Notes: a model not told the origin generated them from the letters alone. Positions 52,481-61,890 are shown, counted from the first letter of the stretch. The stretch is 64,000 nt of DNA from PNAI01 sp035501735 (GCA_035501735.1 DATJVR010000064.1:62001-126000); one strand, 5' to 3'. Program-made: numbers and translations.

Positions 52481-53047
52481 ATGGAAACTCCCGTCCGAAT
52501 CGAATACAGAGGAATTGACGCGACCAGCCGCATACGCGACACAATCAAGACACATGTCGATGAATTTGAATCGCGCTTCGGTCGCGTGACGGCGTGCAAC
52601 GTCACGCTAAAGGCGCCGAGTGGTCATCATCGTACCGGCGGTCAATACGAGGTGCATATACGCTTGGCGCTGCCGGACGGCCGTGAAGTCAACATCGGGC
52701 GGACGCCTAAAGCGGACGAGCGGTATTCGGACATTGACTTTGCGATCGCCGATGCATTCCACCGCGCCCGTCGCCGTCTGCAGGATCAAGTCGGGGAAAT
52801 GCAGGGCAAGACCAAGACCCACGAAGAGTTGCCGCTGGCAACCGTATCTCGACTCGAACCGATCGATGGATTTGGTATTTTGGAGACGAACGACGGACGC
52901 GAAATCTATTTCCATCAAAATAGTGTCCTCAATGATTCATTTTCGAAGCTCAAGGTTGGAACGCGGGTTGCCTTCTCCGAAGAGGCCGGCGAAAAAGGTC
53001 CGCAGGCAAGCACTGTCAGGATCTTGGGCAAACACGGTATGAGATGA
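52481..53047 (+). CDS. Ribosome-hibernation (HPF/RaiA-like) and cold-shock-domain fusion
   Basis: A 188-residue two-domain protein. Residues 1-105 are an S30AE/HPF-like fold (VRIEYRGIDATSRIRDTIKTHV, ACNVTLKAPS, DIDFAIADAFHRARRRLQDQ). Residues about 125-185 form a cold-shock OB fold (GFGILETNDGREIYFHQNSVLN, KVGTRVAFSEEAGEKGPQASTV). HPF proteins sit in the 30S decoding site and stop translation in resting cells; the CSD could add RNA contact. Long HPF proteins carry a different C-terminal dimerisation domain, so this fusion is a distinct type. GAGGG lies upstream of the ATG at 52481. Confidence 0.85.
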   Translation: METPVRIEYRGIDATSRIRDTIKTHVDEFESRFGRVTACNVTLKAPSGHHRTGGQYEVHIRLALPDGREVNIGRTPKADERYSDIDFAIADAFHRARRRLQDQVGEMQGKTKTHEELPLATVSRLEPIDGFGILETNDGREIYFHQNSVLNDSFSKLKVGTRVAFSEEAGEKGPQASTVRILGKHGMR

Positions 53048-53098
53048 TCAAAGGCCGCACGCCGCGGCGAAGCATGGGACTTCCGAATAAGGACTAGC

Positions 53099-55624
53099 AT
53101 GGTGCGTTCGTTGGAAAACTTGCCTGCAGTAGATGCCGCCGCGCGTACTGAGAAAATCGAAGACGCGTCCGGCACAGGCGTTCCGCAACCGGTGAGAAGC
53201 AAAGCGCCAAATCTTCTGCGCCCCCTGCCGGCAGATCAGCTGTATCGCCCGGCCGATATCTCAAAGCTCTCATTTAAGACCACGGCCGAATTGCAACCTA
53301 TTGACGGCATGATCGGTCAACAGCGGGCGCAGGACGCCATCAAATTGGGCGTCGGCATCGATAAACCCGGATTCAACCTGTTCGTAATCGGCCCGTATGG
53401 GGCGCGAATGCAGGAGGCCGTCAAGGCCGTGCTCTTAACGGAGGCGCGCGAAAAACCGAAGCCCGAGGACTGGGTTTACGTCAACAATTTCGAAGAAAAG
53501 GACAAGCCGATCGCGATCGAACTGCCCGCTGGCCGAGCGCGGAAATTTGCCGCAGCGATGCACGATTTGATTGACGATTTGAAAGCGGCGCTTCCCGCCA
53601 TGTTTCAAAGTGAGGATTACCAGACCCGCAGAAGCGCGATCGATGAAACGTTCCAAAAGAAGCAAGGCGAAGCATTCAACGCCTTGCGCGAAAAAGCTGG
53701 CGCGAAAAGCGTTGTGATAGTGCGTACCCCGTTCGGATTTGCACTGGCTCCGGCCGAGAACGACCAGGTCGTTCCACCCGAGCAATTTCACACCTGGCCT
53801 GAGGCAAAGCGAAAGGTCATTCAGGAAGCGATCCAGAGCTTGGAAAAGGAGCTCGAACACATCGTTCGTCAAATCCCGCTTTGGGAAAGAGATCGGCGTG
53901 ATGAGCTTCGCAAATTCAATCGTGAAACTGCGAAATTTGCTGTTGACCAACAGATCGATGAGACCAAGGCGGGATTTGCCGATCTGCCGCGGGTTATTGA
54001 TTACATCGAAAAGGTACGGGCCGACATCATCGAGAATGTGGCTCCCTTCATTGTCAAGGAGGACGAAGACGGCGACGAAACGAGTGACGAGAGGCTTGGC
54101 AATCCCTTCGAGAGGTACGAAATCAATGTGCTTGTGGCGGACGGTGACGCGGCCGGCGCGCCGGTCATCGAAGAATTGCATCCGACCCTCGGAAATCTCA
54201 TCGGCCATATCGACTACATTTCCACACGTGGAGTCTTGATAACAAATTTCCGCCTGATCAAAGCGGGCGCCCTGCACCGTGCCAATGGCGGCTATCTCTT
54301 GCTCGATATTCGCAGTCTTCTAACCGAGCCATTCAGCTGGACGGCATTGAAGCGAGCGATACTGCAGGGTGAAATCAGGATCGAAGACGTCAGCCGCTTC
54401 CTGGGTTTCACCAGTACCGTTTCACTTGAGCCCGACCCCATCCCGCTGAAGGTCAAGGTCGTCCTGTTCGGCGATCGATTGCTCTATTTCCTGTTAGCCG
54501 CCTATGACCCTGAAGTCAGTCAGCACTTCAAGGTACTGGCGGATTTCGAGAACGACTTGGAACGCACACCCGGGAACGAGGAGCTCCTGGCGCGTTTCAT
54601 CGCCACGATAACCCAGCGCGACGCACTCAAGCCATTCGATCGCGAGGCTGTCGGCCTCGTGTTGGAATATGCTGCACGTCTCGCCGATCATTCAAATAAG
54701 CTCACGCTGCTCCTGGAAAAGCTTCGTGATGTTCTGAGCGAATCCGATTTTTGGGCCGGGGATGCCAAACGCAGCACGGTATCACGTGTTGATGTCGAAC
54801 GGGCATTGACCGCTCGGATCGAGCGCGCCTCTCGTATCAGGGATCGCGTGCAGGAATCGATCCTTGAAGAGGTTGCGCTCATCGACACGACGGGCTCGAA
54901 GACAGGTCAAATCAACGGTCTGAGTGTCAGCGAACTTGGCGGATTTTCATTCGGACGTCCGACGCGGATCACATGTCAGGTTAGGCCGGGCGCTGGAAAA
55001 GTCGTCGATATAGAGCGCGAAGTCGAGTTGGGCGGGCCGATCCATTCGAAAGGCGTATTGATCCTGTCCGGTTTTCTGGCGGGCCGTTACGCGCTCGATG
55101 TCCCAATGTCACTTTATGCGAGCTTGGTGTTTGAACAATCTTATAGCGGCGTGGAGGGTGACAGCGCATCTTCCGCCGAACTCTACGCCCTTATGTCGGC
55201 TCTGGCCGACATTCCATTGCGGCAAGATTTGGCAGTCACAGGTTCGGTCAATCAACGCGGTGAAGTTCAAGCAATTGGCGGCGTCAACGAGAAAATCGAA
55301 GGCTTTTTTGACATTTGCAAAGCGCGCGGCCTTACCGGCAGTCAAGGCGTCCTTATTCCCAATTCCAACGTTCAGCATCTGATGTTGCGTCGTGACGTGG
55401 TAGAGGCCTGTATGGCTGGCAAATTTGCGATTTATCCCGTGAGCACGGTCTATGAAGGCATTGCTTTACTGACGGGAGTCGGGGCCGGCGAGCGCGGCCC
55501 GGATGGCGAATACCCCGGCGGCAGCATCAATCGCCGGATAGAGGATCAGCTGCGATCGTTCGCCAATATTCGAAAAATCTTCGGCCGCTCACCCGAGCGC
55601 GCCGTCTCGGCCGATCAGTCATGA
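53099..55624 (+). CDS. Lon-like ATP-dependent protease (AAA_32 type)
   Basis: An 841-residue protein of the family with an N-terminal AAA_32 ATPase region and a C-terminal Lon-type Ser-Lys peptidase domain. The catalytic dyad is Ser689 (EGDSASSAEL) and Lys732 (GGVNEKIEGFFD). The P-loop position reads IGPYGARMQEAVK and lacks the GK(S/T) of Walker A, so ATP binding may be lost or altered. An insert of coiled-coil character runs about 140-300. AAGGA precedes the ATG. The Usp-like gene downstream overlaps by four bases (ATGA). Likely a stress-linked, perhaps ATP-independent, protease (inference). Confidence 0.88.
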   Translation: MVRSLENLPAVDAAARTEKIEDASGTGVPQPVRSKAPNLLRPLPADQLYRPADISKLSFKTTAELQPIDGMIGQQRAQDAIKLGVGIDKPGFNLFVIGPYGARMQEAVKAVLLTEAREKPKPEDWVYVNNFEEKDKPIAIELPAGRARKFAAAMHDLIDDLKAALPAMFQSEDYQTRRSAIDETFQKKQGEAFNALREKAGAKSVVIVRTPFGFALAPAENDQVVPPEQFHTWPEAKRKVIQEAIQSLEKELEHIVRQIPLWERDRRDELRKFNRETAKFAVDQQIDETKAGFADLPRVIDYIEKVRADIIENVAPFIVKEDEDGDETSDERLGNPFERYEINVLVADGDAAGAPVIEELHPTLGNLIGHIDYISTRGVLITNFRLIKAGALHRANGGYLLLDIRSLLTEPFSWTALKRAILQGEIRIEDVSRFLGFTSTVSLEPDPIPLKVKVVLFGDRLLYFLLAAYDPEVSQHFKVLADFENDLERTPGNEELLARFIATITQRDALKPFDREAVGLVLEYAARLADHSNKLTLLLEKLRDVLSESDFWAGDAKRSTVSRVDVERALTARIERASRIRDRVQESILEEVALIDTTGSKTGQINGLSVSELGGFSFGRPTRITCQVRPGAGKVVDIEREVELGGPIHSKGVLILSGFLAGRYALDVPMSLYASLVFEQSYSGVEGDSASSAELYALMSALADIPLRQDLAVTGSVNQRGEVQAIGGVNEKIEGFFDICKARGLTGSQGVLIPNSNVQHLMLRRDVVEACMAGKFAIYPVSTVYEGIALLTGVGAGERGPDGEYPGGSINRRIEDQLRSFANIRKIFGRSPERAVSADQS

Positions 55625-56412
55625 CCCAGCAGCTCGAATTCAGACGGATCGTCCTGGGGTTGCCCTACAATAGGCCCGGTCACGGCATGCGCTTGGCGAC
55701 CGAGCTCGCCCATCTTCTCCAGCTCGATCTATTTGGACTGTTTGTCGAAGAGGAGAGCCTCAGAGGCCTTGCCGCACTGCCCTTTGCACGTGAATTCCGG
55801 CCTCTCGGCGGCGGCTGGCAACCGCTCAATATGGAGCAATTGTCTCGCGATTTTGAGATTGCCGGGAAAAGCGCCGAGAAAGTTTTCACTGAGGCAGCAA
55901 AAACTCTTCGAACAACTTGCAAGTTCGAGGTTGTTCGAGGCTCGATGGCAGAAACGATCGCGTCGATTTCTCGTGCCGGCGACATCGTTTTGATTACGGA
56001 ACCGGAAGGCGCCGCAGATCGAACATCCCCTCAATTCCTTTCAAGCCTCAATGCAGCCTTGCGCTCGGCGGCAGCCGTGCTGCTCGTGCCAAGCCGAATA
56101 GCACGCCATTCTGGCGCCATTGTCGCCGTGGCTCATGAACCTGACGATCCGAGCATCGATGTCGCTAAAGCAATTGCGCTCGCATCCAGAGAGGAACTTG
56201 TTGTCCTTGAGACGGCCCAATCCGGCATCGGGGCCGCAGTAGGGAACGTCGCAGAGAGGCTGATCGTTATTTCAAGGGTCCCTGGATCGTCTCCGTCGGC
56301 AATTGCATCGTTGCGGCGCGTTCCGATATTGATCGTTGATCGGACGCGGGGAAAATTCGGAATCGATCGAAGTTCCAGACTCGAGGTCGAAGACTTCGAA
56401 GCGAAACAATAG
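55621..56412 (+). CDS. Usp-like protein
   Basis: A 263-residue protein with the two-half alpha/beta layout of tandem Usp proteins. RRIVLGLPYNRPGHGMRLATELAHLLQLDLFGLFVEE opens the first half, and SGAIVAVAHEPDDPSIDVAKAIALASREELVVLE the second. The G-x2-G-x9-G nucleotide motif is missing in both halves, so it is probably a non-ATP-binding relative. It is translationally coupled to the Lon-like protease. A partner or adaptor role for the protease is a guess from position only. Confidence 0.65.
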   Translation: MTQQLEFRRIVLGLPYNRPGHGMRLATELAHLLQLDLFGLFVEEESLRGLAALPFAREFRPLGGGWQPLNMEQLSRDFEIAGKSAEKVFTEAAKTLRTTCKFEVVRGSMAETIASISRAGDIVLITEPEGAADRTSPQFLSSLNAALRSAAAVLLVPSRIARHSGAIVAVAHEPDDPSIDVAKAIALASREELVVLETAQSGIGAAVGNVAERLIVISRVPGSSPSAIASLRRVPILIVDRTRGKFGIDRSSRLEVEDFEAKQ

Positions 56413-56423
56413 TGGAGGCATGA

Positions 56424-56867
56424 ATGTCGAATGCAAAAATCAACAGCGGCGATTGGGTGGTGGTGTGCGACGGCCGTAAGGCGCTCATTCTGGAAAACAT
56501 TGGCGACCAGAAATTTCCAAATTTGCGAACGATCGAAACGCGCGAACAAAAAGACCCTCCGACGCGCGAGCAGGGAACGTCCGGTCCGGGCAGTACGCAT
56601 CCGTCGGTTGGAACAGCGCGAAGCAGTGTCGATCAAACGGACTGGCATGACGAGGCCGAGCGAACGTTTCTGCATGCCTTAGTGAGCCACCTCGACACTG
56701 CCATCAGGGCTGGGCAAACGAAACACCTTTTCGTGGTGGCACCGCCGCGCGCTCTTGGCATGTTGCGGCAGGTCTATACCACGCCTATCCGGAATGCCTT
56801 GAAGGAAGAGGTGGACAAAGACCTCGTGCATGCGCCGGTTCGTGACATCGAGAAGCGATTTTCGTAA
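56424..56867 (+). CDS. Host attachment family protein
   Basis: A 147-residue protein of the family named after the Agrobacterium attachment protein AtsE. The start DWVVVCDGRKALILENIGDQKFPNLRTIE, the RSSVDQTDWHDEAERTFLHALVSHLD centre and the end HLFVVAPPRALGMLRQVYTTPIR are characteristic. No signal peptide is present, so a direct surface role is doubtful. The fold resembles eRF1/eL30-type nucleotide- or ribosome-linked domains. It lies 11 bases behind the Usp-like gene and may end the DUF3775, HPF, Lon, Usp series. Confidence 0.82.
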   Translation: MSNAKINSGDWVVVCDGRKALILENIGDQKFPNLRTIETREQKDPPTREQGTSGPGSTHPSVGTARSSVDQTDWHDEAERTFLHALVSHLDTAIRAGQTKHLFVVAPPRALGMLRQVYTTPIRNALKEEVDKDLVHAPVRDIEKRFS

Positions 56868-57194
56868 AGACTCGCGCCTTCAGCAATCTTGGCACGCGAA
56901 ACTGTCTAACCCGCCGGAGTCAATGACCGGCGTTTGATCCGCATTGCTTTCGAATATCTCTGCGAAGCATGAAATATTTTTATCGTCGTGAGATCGAAGC
57001 CGATGAATCACACCACGACCAGGGACCAGCGCGCATTGTTCGCGTGACTGCAGTCGCGACGCTTTGAACTGCAAAATTGATCTTTCTCAAAGCAACACGG
57101 CGCCGATCGCGCAATGGTGCTGCCGTTATTCGGGAACGGCCTTGGGAAGACGCAGCTTATCTGACTGATTTTGCTTCAATATTGGGAATGCCCG
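56868..57194. promoter_or_regulatory. Intergenic region with promoter of the Mo-oxidoreductase operon
   Basis: About 330 bases without a supported gene. A short minus frame (56880-57074) looks accidental. The FixK box at 57077-57090 lies in the last third. Confidence 0.6.
57077..57090 (+). promoter_or_regulatory. FixK box upstream of PaoABC-like operon
   Basis: TTGATCTTTCTCAA fits TTGA-N6-TCAA. It is centred about 112 bases before the ATG at 57195. Confidence 0.65.
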
Positions 57195-57833
57195 ATGCGT
57201 CGTCATAAGAGCTACGAACAAGATGAAAGCAAGCACGTGATGTCACGACGATCCTTCTTGAGCGGTTCGGGCGGCGGCGCGGCAGGGATCATGATGCTGG
57301 ATTCCGTCGGCGGCTTGCTTAATTCCGAAGCGCGCGCGGCCGAAACATCGATCGTCGGGCCTGAGCCGGTTTCCATCGTGCTTGATGTGAACGGCACCTC
57401 GCGGACTGTTTCCGTCGAGCCGCGCATGACGCTCGCCGAAGTCCTGCGAGGCCCACTCGATTTGACCGGCACCAAAATCGGTTGCGATCGCGGCTCCTGC
57501 TCGGCCTGCACCGTCTGGCTCGATCAGGTGCCGACTGCATCATGCATGATGCTCGCAATCGACGCCGTAGGTCGGAAGATTACGACGATCGAAGGCTTGG
57601 CACAGGACGACAAACTACATCCTGTTCAGACCGCTTTCATTGAACACGATGCATTGCAGTGCGGATTCTGCACGCCTGGGCTCGTCATGAGCTGCGCAGC
57701 GCTGGTCGAAAAAAATCCCAGTCCGACGCTCGATGACGTGAAGGCTGCAACCAGCGGCCACCTCTGTCGCTGCGGCGCCTACCCCCACGTGTTCGACGCC
57801 ACACTCGACGCCGCCAAATCCAGGAAATCATGA
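57195..57833 (+). CDS. Tat-exported [2Fe-2S] subunit of a PaoABC-like oxidoreductase
   Basis: A 212-residue iron-sulfur subunit. The Tat signal SRRSFLSG starts near residue 17 and is followed by a hydrophobic stretch. The plant-type [2Fe-2S] site has GCDRGSCSACTVWL with a further Cys in ASCMM, and the second, xanthine-oxidase-type cluster has QCGFCTPG and HLCRCGAYP. The periplasmic aldehyde oxidoreductase PaoA (YagT) of E. coli has the same design. The start could also be at 57240. It heads the three-gene operon, with a four-base overlap to the Mo subunit. Confidence 0.9.
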   Translation: MRRHKSYEQDESKHVMSRRSFLSGSGGGAAGIMMLDSVGGLLNSEARAAETSIVGPEPVSIVLDVNGTSRTVSVEPRMTLAEVLRGPLDLTGTKIGCDRGSCSACTVWLDQVPTASCMMLAIDAVGRKITTIEGLAQDDKLHPVQTAFIEHDALQCGFCTPGLVMSCAALVEKNPSPTLDDVKAATSGHLCRCGAYPHVFDATLDAAKSRKS

Positions 57834-60205
57834 CAATGGCGAACACGCGCGCCCAACGCCATCCGGTCGGTATCAGCAGCGTTTCGGTTGCCGACATCGA
57901 GCGCGTTGTTTCTGCCGACGAGGCGCCGCCCCTTGCGGTCAATGCGAAGCTCGCGGTGATAGGCAAACCGGTGCCGCGCATCGACGGCCATGCCAAGGTG
58001 ACGGGTGCTGCTCGGTTCACGGTGGATGTGAAACTTCCTGGCATGTTGCATGCACGTCTGCTGCGATCAGAGTACGCGCATGCTCAAATCGTCTCGATCG
58101 ATGCCAGAGCGGCCGAGAAATATCCAGGGGTACGCGCTGTGCATCTCATCAGCCAGCACGTTGGGCGCGCGGTTGAGAGTTCGGAGTCGAGTCCTGCAGG
58201 AAATAATCACCGTGTACTCTATATCGGCGATCCGATTGCGGCAGTCGCCGCAACGACTCGCGAAACCGCTCAGGCAGCCCTCGATTTAATCAAGGTCTCC
58301 TACCAGCCGCTTCCGTTTGTCGTTGACATCGAGGATGCGCGCAAGATCGACGCACCACTGGTGTTTCAAGGGCCGGTGCACGGCGAGAGCTTCGCTGGTG
58401 GAGGCATGACTGGTTCGGGCGTGTCACAACAGGGGAACGTCCGAGGCCCGGTCAAGTCCGGTTCGCGCGGTAATATTACGCAAGGATTCTCGGAAGCCGA
58501 TGTGGTCGTGGAGGGGGAATATCGCACGCAAGTGCAAACCCATTGCTGCCTCGAGACCCATGCGGTCGTCGCCGATTGGCGAGCGGACGGTCTCACGGTT
58601 TACATGTCCACGCAATATACGGCGGGAGTGCGCAACGAAATCGCAAAGGCGTTTGGTCTGCCGCGCAGCCGGATTCGTGTAGTCGTTGAGGCTATGGGCG
58701 GCGGCTTCGGTTCGAAATCGAGTGCCGCCGACTACGTCCGAGCCGCAGTTGCGCTCTCACGCAAAGCGGGCGCTCCGGTTCGGCTCGTGCTCGACCGCGA
58801 AGAGGAACAACTCGACAGCGGCAATCGACCGGCAACCGTTCAGCGCCTGCGCATCGGGGCGCGGAGGAACGGCGTGCTCACGGCAATTGCACTCGACACT
58901 TACGGCACTGCCGGCGTCGGTCTTGGCGCCGGCGTCGGGAACATTGCCGAGGCGATGTACCAATGCCCGAATTTTGAAATCGCGCAGTCCGACGTTTTCA
59001 TCAACGCAGGACCGGGATGCCCGATGCGCGCGCCGGGCAATGTGCCGGGCGCCTTTGCGCTCGAACAGTCGATCGACGAGCTCGCCGAGAAGCTGAAGAT
59101 GGATCCTGTGGCGTTGCACGACCTGATCGATCAAAGCCCGGTGCGACGCGAGGAGCGAAAAATCGGAGCGGCGCGGATCGGATGGGCTCGGCGTCACGCT
59201 CCGGCGGCCGATAATGGACCGATCAAGCGCGGAATTGGAATGGCTCAATCATTCTGGGGCGCCAATGTACAGACCAATTCAGCCTGCGAGGTTCGCATTC
59301 TGCGCGACGGATCGGTTGAGGTGCTTTCAAGCGTTCAAGACATCGGCACCGGCATCGGAACTGTGCTGGCCCAAGTCGTCGCCGAGGAATTGGGATTGCG
59401 CCCGAGCGATATCACGGTGCGAATCGGCGATACGGAATTTCCAGCGGGGCCGCCCTCCTACGGCAGCATGACGACGGCCTCGATCACGCCGCCGGCGCGA
59501 AATGCGGCTTATCAAGTACTGCAAAAGCTTAAAGACATAGTCGCGTCATCTCTGGGTGCCGCGCCCGAAAATTTGGTGGCGCGCGGTGGCCGGATCACGA
59601 CACCCGATGGCACGCGCGGTATCGGATTTCGCGAGGCTGCGGCGCAATTGCGAACTGACCAGATCAGCGCGACTGCGAGCCGCTCCGACGACTACGGCGG
59701 TTTTGCCCGAAAATTTGGCGATATGGCATCAGCGCAACGGCATCTGGGCGGGGCGCAGTTTGCGCAGGTTGCGGTCGACACGGAGACCGGCACAGTCCGT
59801 GTCGAGCGCTTCGTGGCGGTACAGGATTGCGGCCGCCCGATGAACCCGCGTCAAATCGAAAGCCAGGTGCAGGGCGGAATCCTGCAAGGGATTTCCTACG
59901 CCTTGTTCGAAGAGCGGATTTTCGACCGCGGCAGCGGACACATGCTCAACGCAGATCTCGAACATTACAAAATTCTGGGCCCGCGCGAAACGCCGACGAT
60001 CGAAGTTCATCTGCTCGAGCATTATCAAGGCATGAGCTCAACTGATGCATACGGAATTGCCGAGCCCTCGAACATCGCAACGGCGCCTGCCATTGCCAAT
60101 GCCATCTACAACGCCATCGGGGTGCGCGTTCGCCAGCTGCCCATGACGCCAGCAATGATCCTGAGCGCGCTGGGCCGCATTCCGAAACAGAGTACACGGA
60201 CATGA
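57830..60205 (+). CDS. Molybdopterin-binding subunit of a PaoABC-like oxidoreductase
   Basis: A 791-residue xanthine-oxidase-family large subunit. Family blocks are GHAKVTGAARFTVDVKLPGMLHA, the QTHCCLETHAVVADW segment, VVEAMGGGFGSK (Moco contact), SSVQDIGTGIGTV and YGSMTTAS. The conserved catalytic-type Glu is at about residue 746 (GIAEPS). It has no signal peptide, as is usual for PaoC, which is exported by the Tat route together with the iron-sulfur subunit. Substrates in the family are aldehydes, purines and N-heterocycles; which applies here is open. It overlaps both neighbours by four bases. Confidence 0.9.
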   Translation: MTMANTRAQRHPVGISSVSVADIERVVSADEAPPLAVNAKLAVIGKPVPRIDGHAKVTGAARFTVDVKLPGMLHARLLRSEYAHAQIVSIDARAAEKYPGVRAVHLISQHVGRAVESSESSPAGNNHRVLYIGDPIAAVAATTRETAQAALDLIKVSYQPLPFVVDIEDARKIDAPLVFQGPVHGESFAGGGMTGSGVSQQGNVRGPVKSGSRGNITQGFSEADVVVEGEYRTQVQTHCCLETHAVVADWRADGLTVYMSTQYTAGVRNEIAKAFGLPRSRIRVVVEAMGGGFGSKSSAADYVRAAVALSRKAGAPVRLVLDREEEQLDSGNRPATVQRLRIGARRNGVLTAIALDTYGTAGVGLGAGVGNIAEAMYQCPNFEIAQSDVFINAGPGCPMRAPGNVPGAFALEQSIDELAEKLKMDPVALHDLIDQSPVRREERKIGAARIGWARRHAPAADNGPIKRGIGMAQSFWGANVQTNSACEVRILRDGSVEVLSSVQDIGTGIGTVLAQVVAEELGLRPSDITVRIGDTEFPAGPPSYGSMTTASITPPARNAAYQVLQKLKDIVASSLGAAPENLVARGGRITTPDGTRGIGFREAAAQLRTDQISATASRSDDYGGFARKFGDMASAQRHLGGAQFAQVAVDTETGTVRVERFVAVQDCGRPMNPRQIESQVQGGILQGISYALFEERIFDRGSGHMLNADLEHYKILGPRETPTIEVHLLEHYQGMSSTDAYGIAEPSNIATAPAIANAIYNAIGVRVRQLPMTPAMILSALGRIPKQSTRT

Positions 60206-61227
60206 AGAATTTTGAGTGGACGAGCCCGCGCGGGTTGGCCGAAGCCAGCAAGGCAGAAGCCGTCGTCGTTGCTGACGCGATGGCGAGCAAGGACGGTCAT
60301 CCCTCGGCTGACGGCGTTGTGTTTAAGGCCGGAGGAATCGATCTCTTGGACCTCATGAAAGACGGTCTGCTCACTCCGCGTCGGTTGGTGAATTTGCGGA
60401 CAATTCCCGGGCTGGACCTTATTGCGCAGGGAAAAAGTGGTGAGGTGCGCATCGGAGCCAATGTCACGCTGGCTCGCCTTGCCGACGATCCCTTGCTGCG
60501 TGCGCGTTATCGCGCGCTGGCCGATGCCGCTAATTGTTCGGCGAGCCCGCAAATAAGGGCTGTCGCCACCATCGGCGGCAATCTGTTGCAGCGGCCGCGC
60601 TGTTGGTATTTCCGATCGCGCCATCATCACTGCGCACGCAAAGGCGGCACTGCCTGCTTCGCCTTTACCGGCGAGAATCAATATCATGCGATCTTCGATC
60701 ATCATGGCTGTGCCATCGTGCATCCATCGACGGCCGCCACAGCATTGGTTGCGTTCGGCGCCAAGGTTGAATTGATGCAGACGGACGGCGCAAGACGCGT
60801 CGTGGACCTCGAGAGATTTTTCGTGCTGCCAGATGCCGACATTCAACGCGAAAACAGTCTCAAAGCGGGGGAAATACTCACCGGCATCCTGCTTCCGGCC
60901 CAGACGTCCGGGGTCACATCCGTCCACCTCAAGCACAGCGAGAAGGATTCCTTCGACTGGCCAAGCGCTGACGTTGCGGTCATGCTGGAAAGGAATACGA
61001 ACGGCGTGTGTCGTCGCGCCTCCGTTGTCCTCGGCGCCGCCGCACCGGTGCCGCATCGCGCCAAAACAGCCGAAGCAGCGCTCATCGGGAAACGGATCAA
61101 TGAGCAGTCGGCCCGTGCCGCCGCCGAAGCTGCTCTCGTTGGCGCGACGCCGCTCAGCAAGAACGCATACAAATTGCCGATTTTCATGACGCTCGTCCGC
61201 CGCGCGGTTCTGGCGGCAGCAGCCTGA
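60202..61227 (+). CDS. FAD-binding subunit of a PaoABC-like oxidoreductase
   Basis: A 341-residue FAD-binding subunit. The FAD contacts are FKAGGIDLLDLMKDG and RAVATIGGNLLQRPRC. The segment RCWYFRSRHHHCARKGGTAC puts cysteines in an insert like that of E. coli PaoB, which carries an extra [4Fe-4S] cluster; this insert separates PaoB from ordinary xanthine dehydrogenase FAD subunits. The gene order is FeS, Mo, FAD, against FeS, FAD, Mo in E. coli. The C-terminal domain is typical (AAEAALVGATPLSKNAYKLPI). Confidence 0.88.
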   Translation: MKNFEWTSPRGLAEASKAEAVVVADAMASKDGHPSADGVVFKAGGIDLLDLMKDGLLTPRRLVNLRTIPGLDLIAQGKSGEVRIGANVTLARLADDPLLRARYRALADAANCSASPQIRAVATIGGNLLQRPRCWYFRSRHHHCARKGGTACFAFTGENQYHAIFDHHGCAIVHPSTAATALVAFGAKVELMQTDGARRVVDLERFFVLPDADIQRENSLKAGEILTGILLPAQTSGVTSVHLKHSEKDSFDWPSADVAVMLERNTNGVCRRASVVLGAAAPVPHRAKTAEAALIGKRINEQSARAAAEAALVGATPLSKNAYKLPIFMTLVRRAVLAAAA

Positions 61228-61242
61228 CCGGGAGACAAAATC

Positions 61243-61890
61243 ATGATGACGCGAAGACAAACAAATGCGGGATTGCTCTCGGCCGCGGTTGCTGGAAGTT
61301 CGGCGCTAGCCGCGCAGGAAAAGCCAACCATGAAACTGCCTCCGCCACGGACGAAAGGAGGCAAACCGCTCATTGAGGCGCTGCAATTGCGGCGCTCGAT
61401 CCGCGCCTACGCCGAGAAGCCGCTTCCGCCGCAGGTCTTATCCGAGCTGCTATGGGCGGCTTTCGGGATCAATCGGCCATCCGGAGATCGGACCGCGCCG
61501 TACTGGCGGCACGTGATGGTCATCGACGTCTATGCGGCAATGGCCGATGCCGTTTGGCTGTACGAGCCCAAAAGCCACACGCTCGTGCAACATAGGCGCG
61601 GTGATATCCGCGCCCAAACCGGGCTCCAGGATTTTGTCGCTACGGCCCCGCTCAATCTCGTCTATGTCGCGCACGGCGAGCGCATGCAAGATATCTCTCC
61701 CGAGGATCGCCGACTCTATGCCTCGGTCGACGCCGGTTTCATCGGGCAGAACGTGTATTTGTTCTGCGCCTCCGAAGGTCTTGCCACGGTGTTTCGGGGT
61801 GCCGTTGATTTCAAGAAGCTTGCACAGGCCATGCAGCTTCCCGAAACCCAGTTCGTAACGTTTGCTCAGACCGTCGGATATCCAAAATAG
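61243..61890 (+). CDS. Nitroreductase family protein, SagB/ThcOx-like
   Basis: A 215-residue FMN-fold protein. Residues 1-25 (MMTRRQTNAGLLSAAVAGSSALAAQ) look like a leader with twin Arg, so export is possible. The nitroreductase core follows: EALQLRRSIRAYAEKPLPPQVLSELLWAAFGINRP (FMN phosphate contacts) and the DAGFIGQNVYLFCASEGLATVF helix. Members reduce nitro groups or quinones, or dehydrogenate thiazolines. It starts 16 bases after the FAD subunit and is likely part of the operon, a possible redox partner of the Mo enzyme. Confidence 0.82.
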   Translation: MMTRRQTNAGLLSAAVAGSSALAAQEKPTMKLPPPRTKGGKPLIEALQLRRSIRAYAEKPLPPQVLSELLWAAFGINRPSGDRTAPYWRHVMVIDVYAAMADAVWLYEPKSHTLVQHRRGDIRAQTGLQDFVATAPLNLVYVAHGERMQDISPEDRRLYASVDAGFIGQNVYLFCASEGLATVFRGAVDFKKLAQAMQLPETQFVTFAQTVGYPK

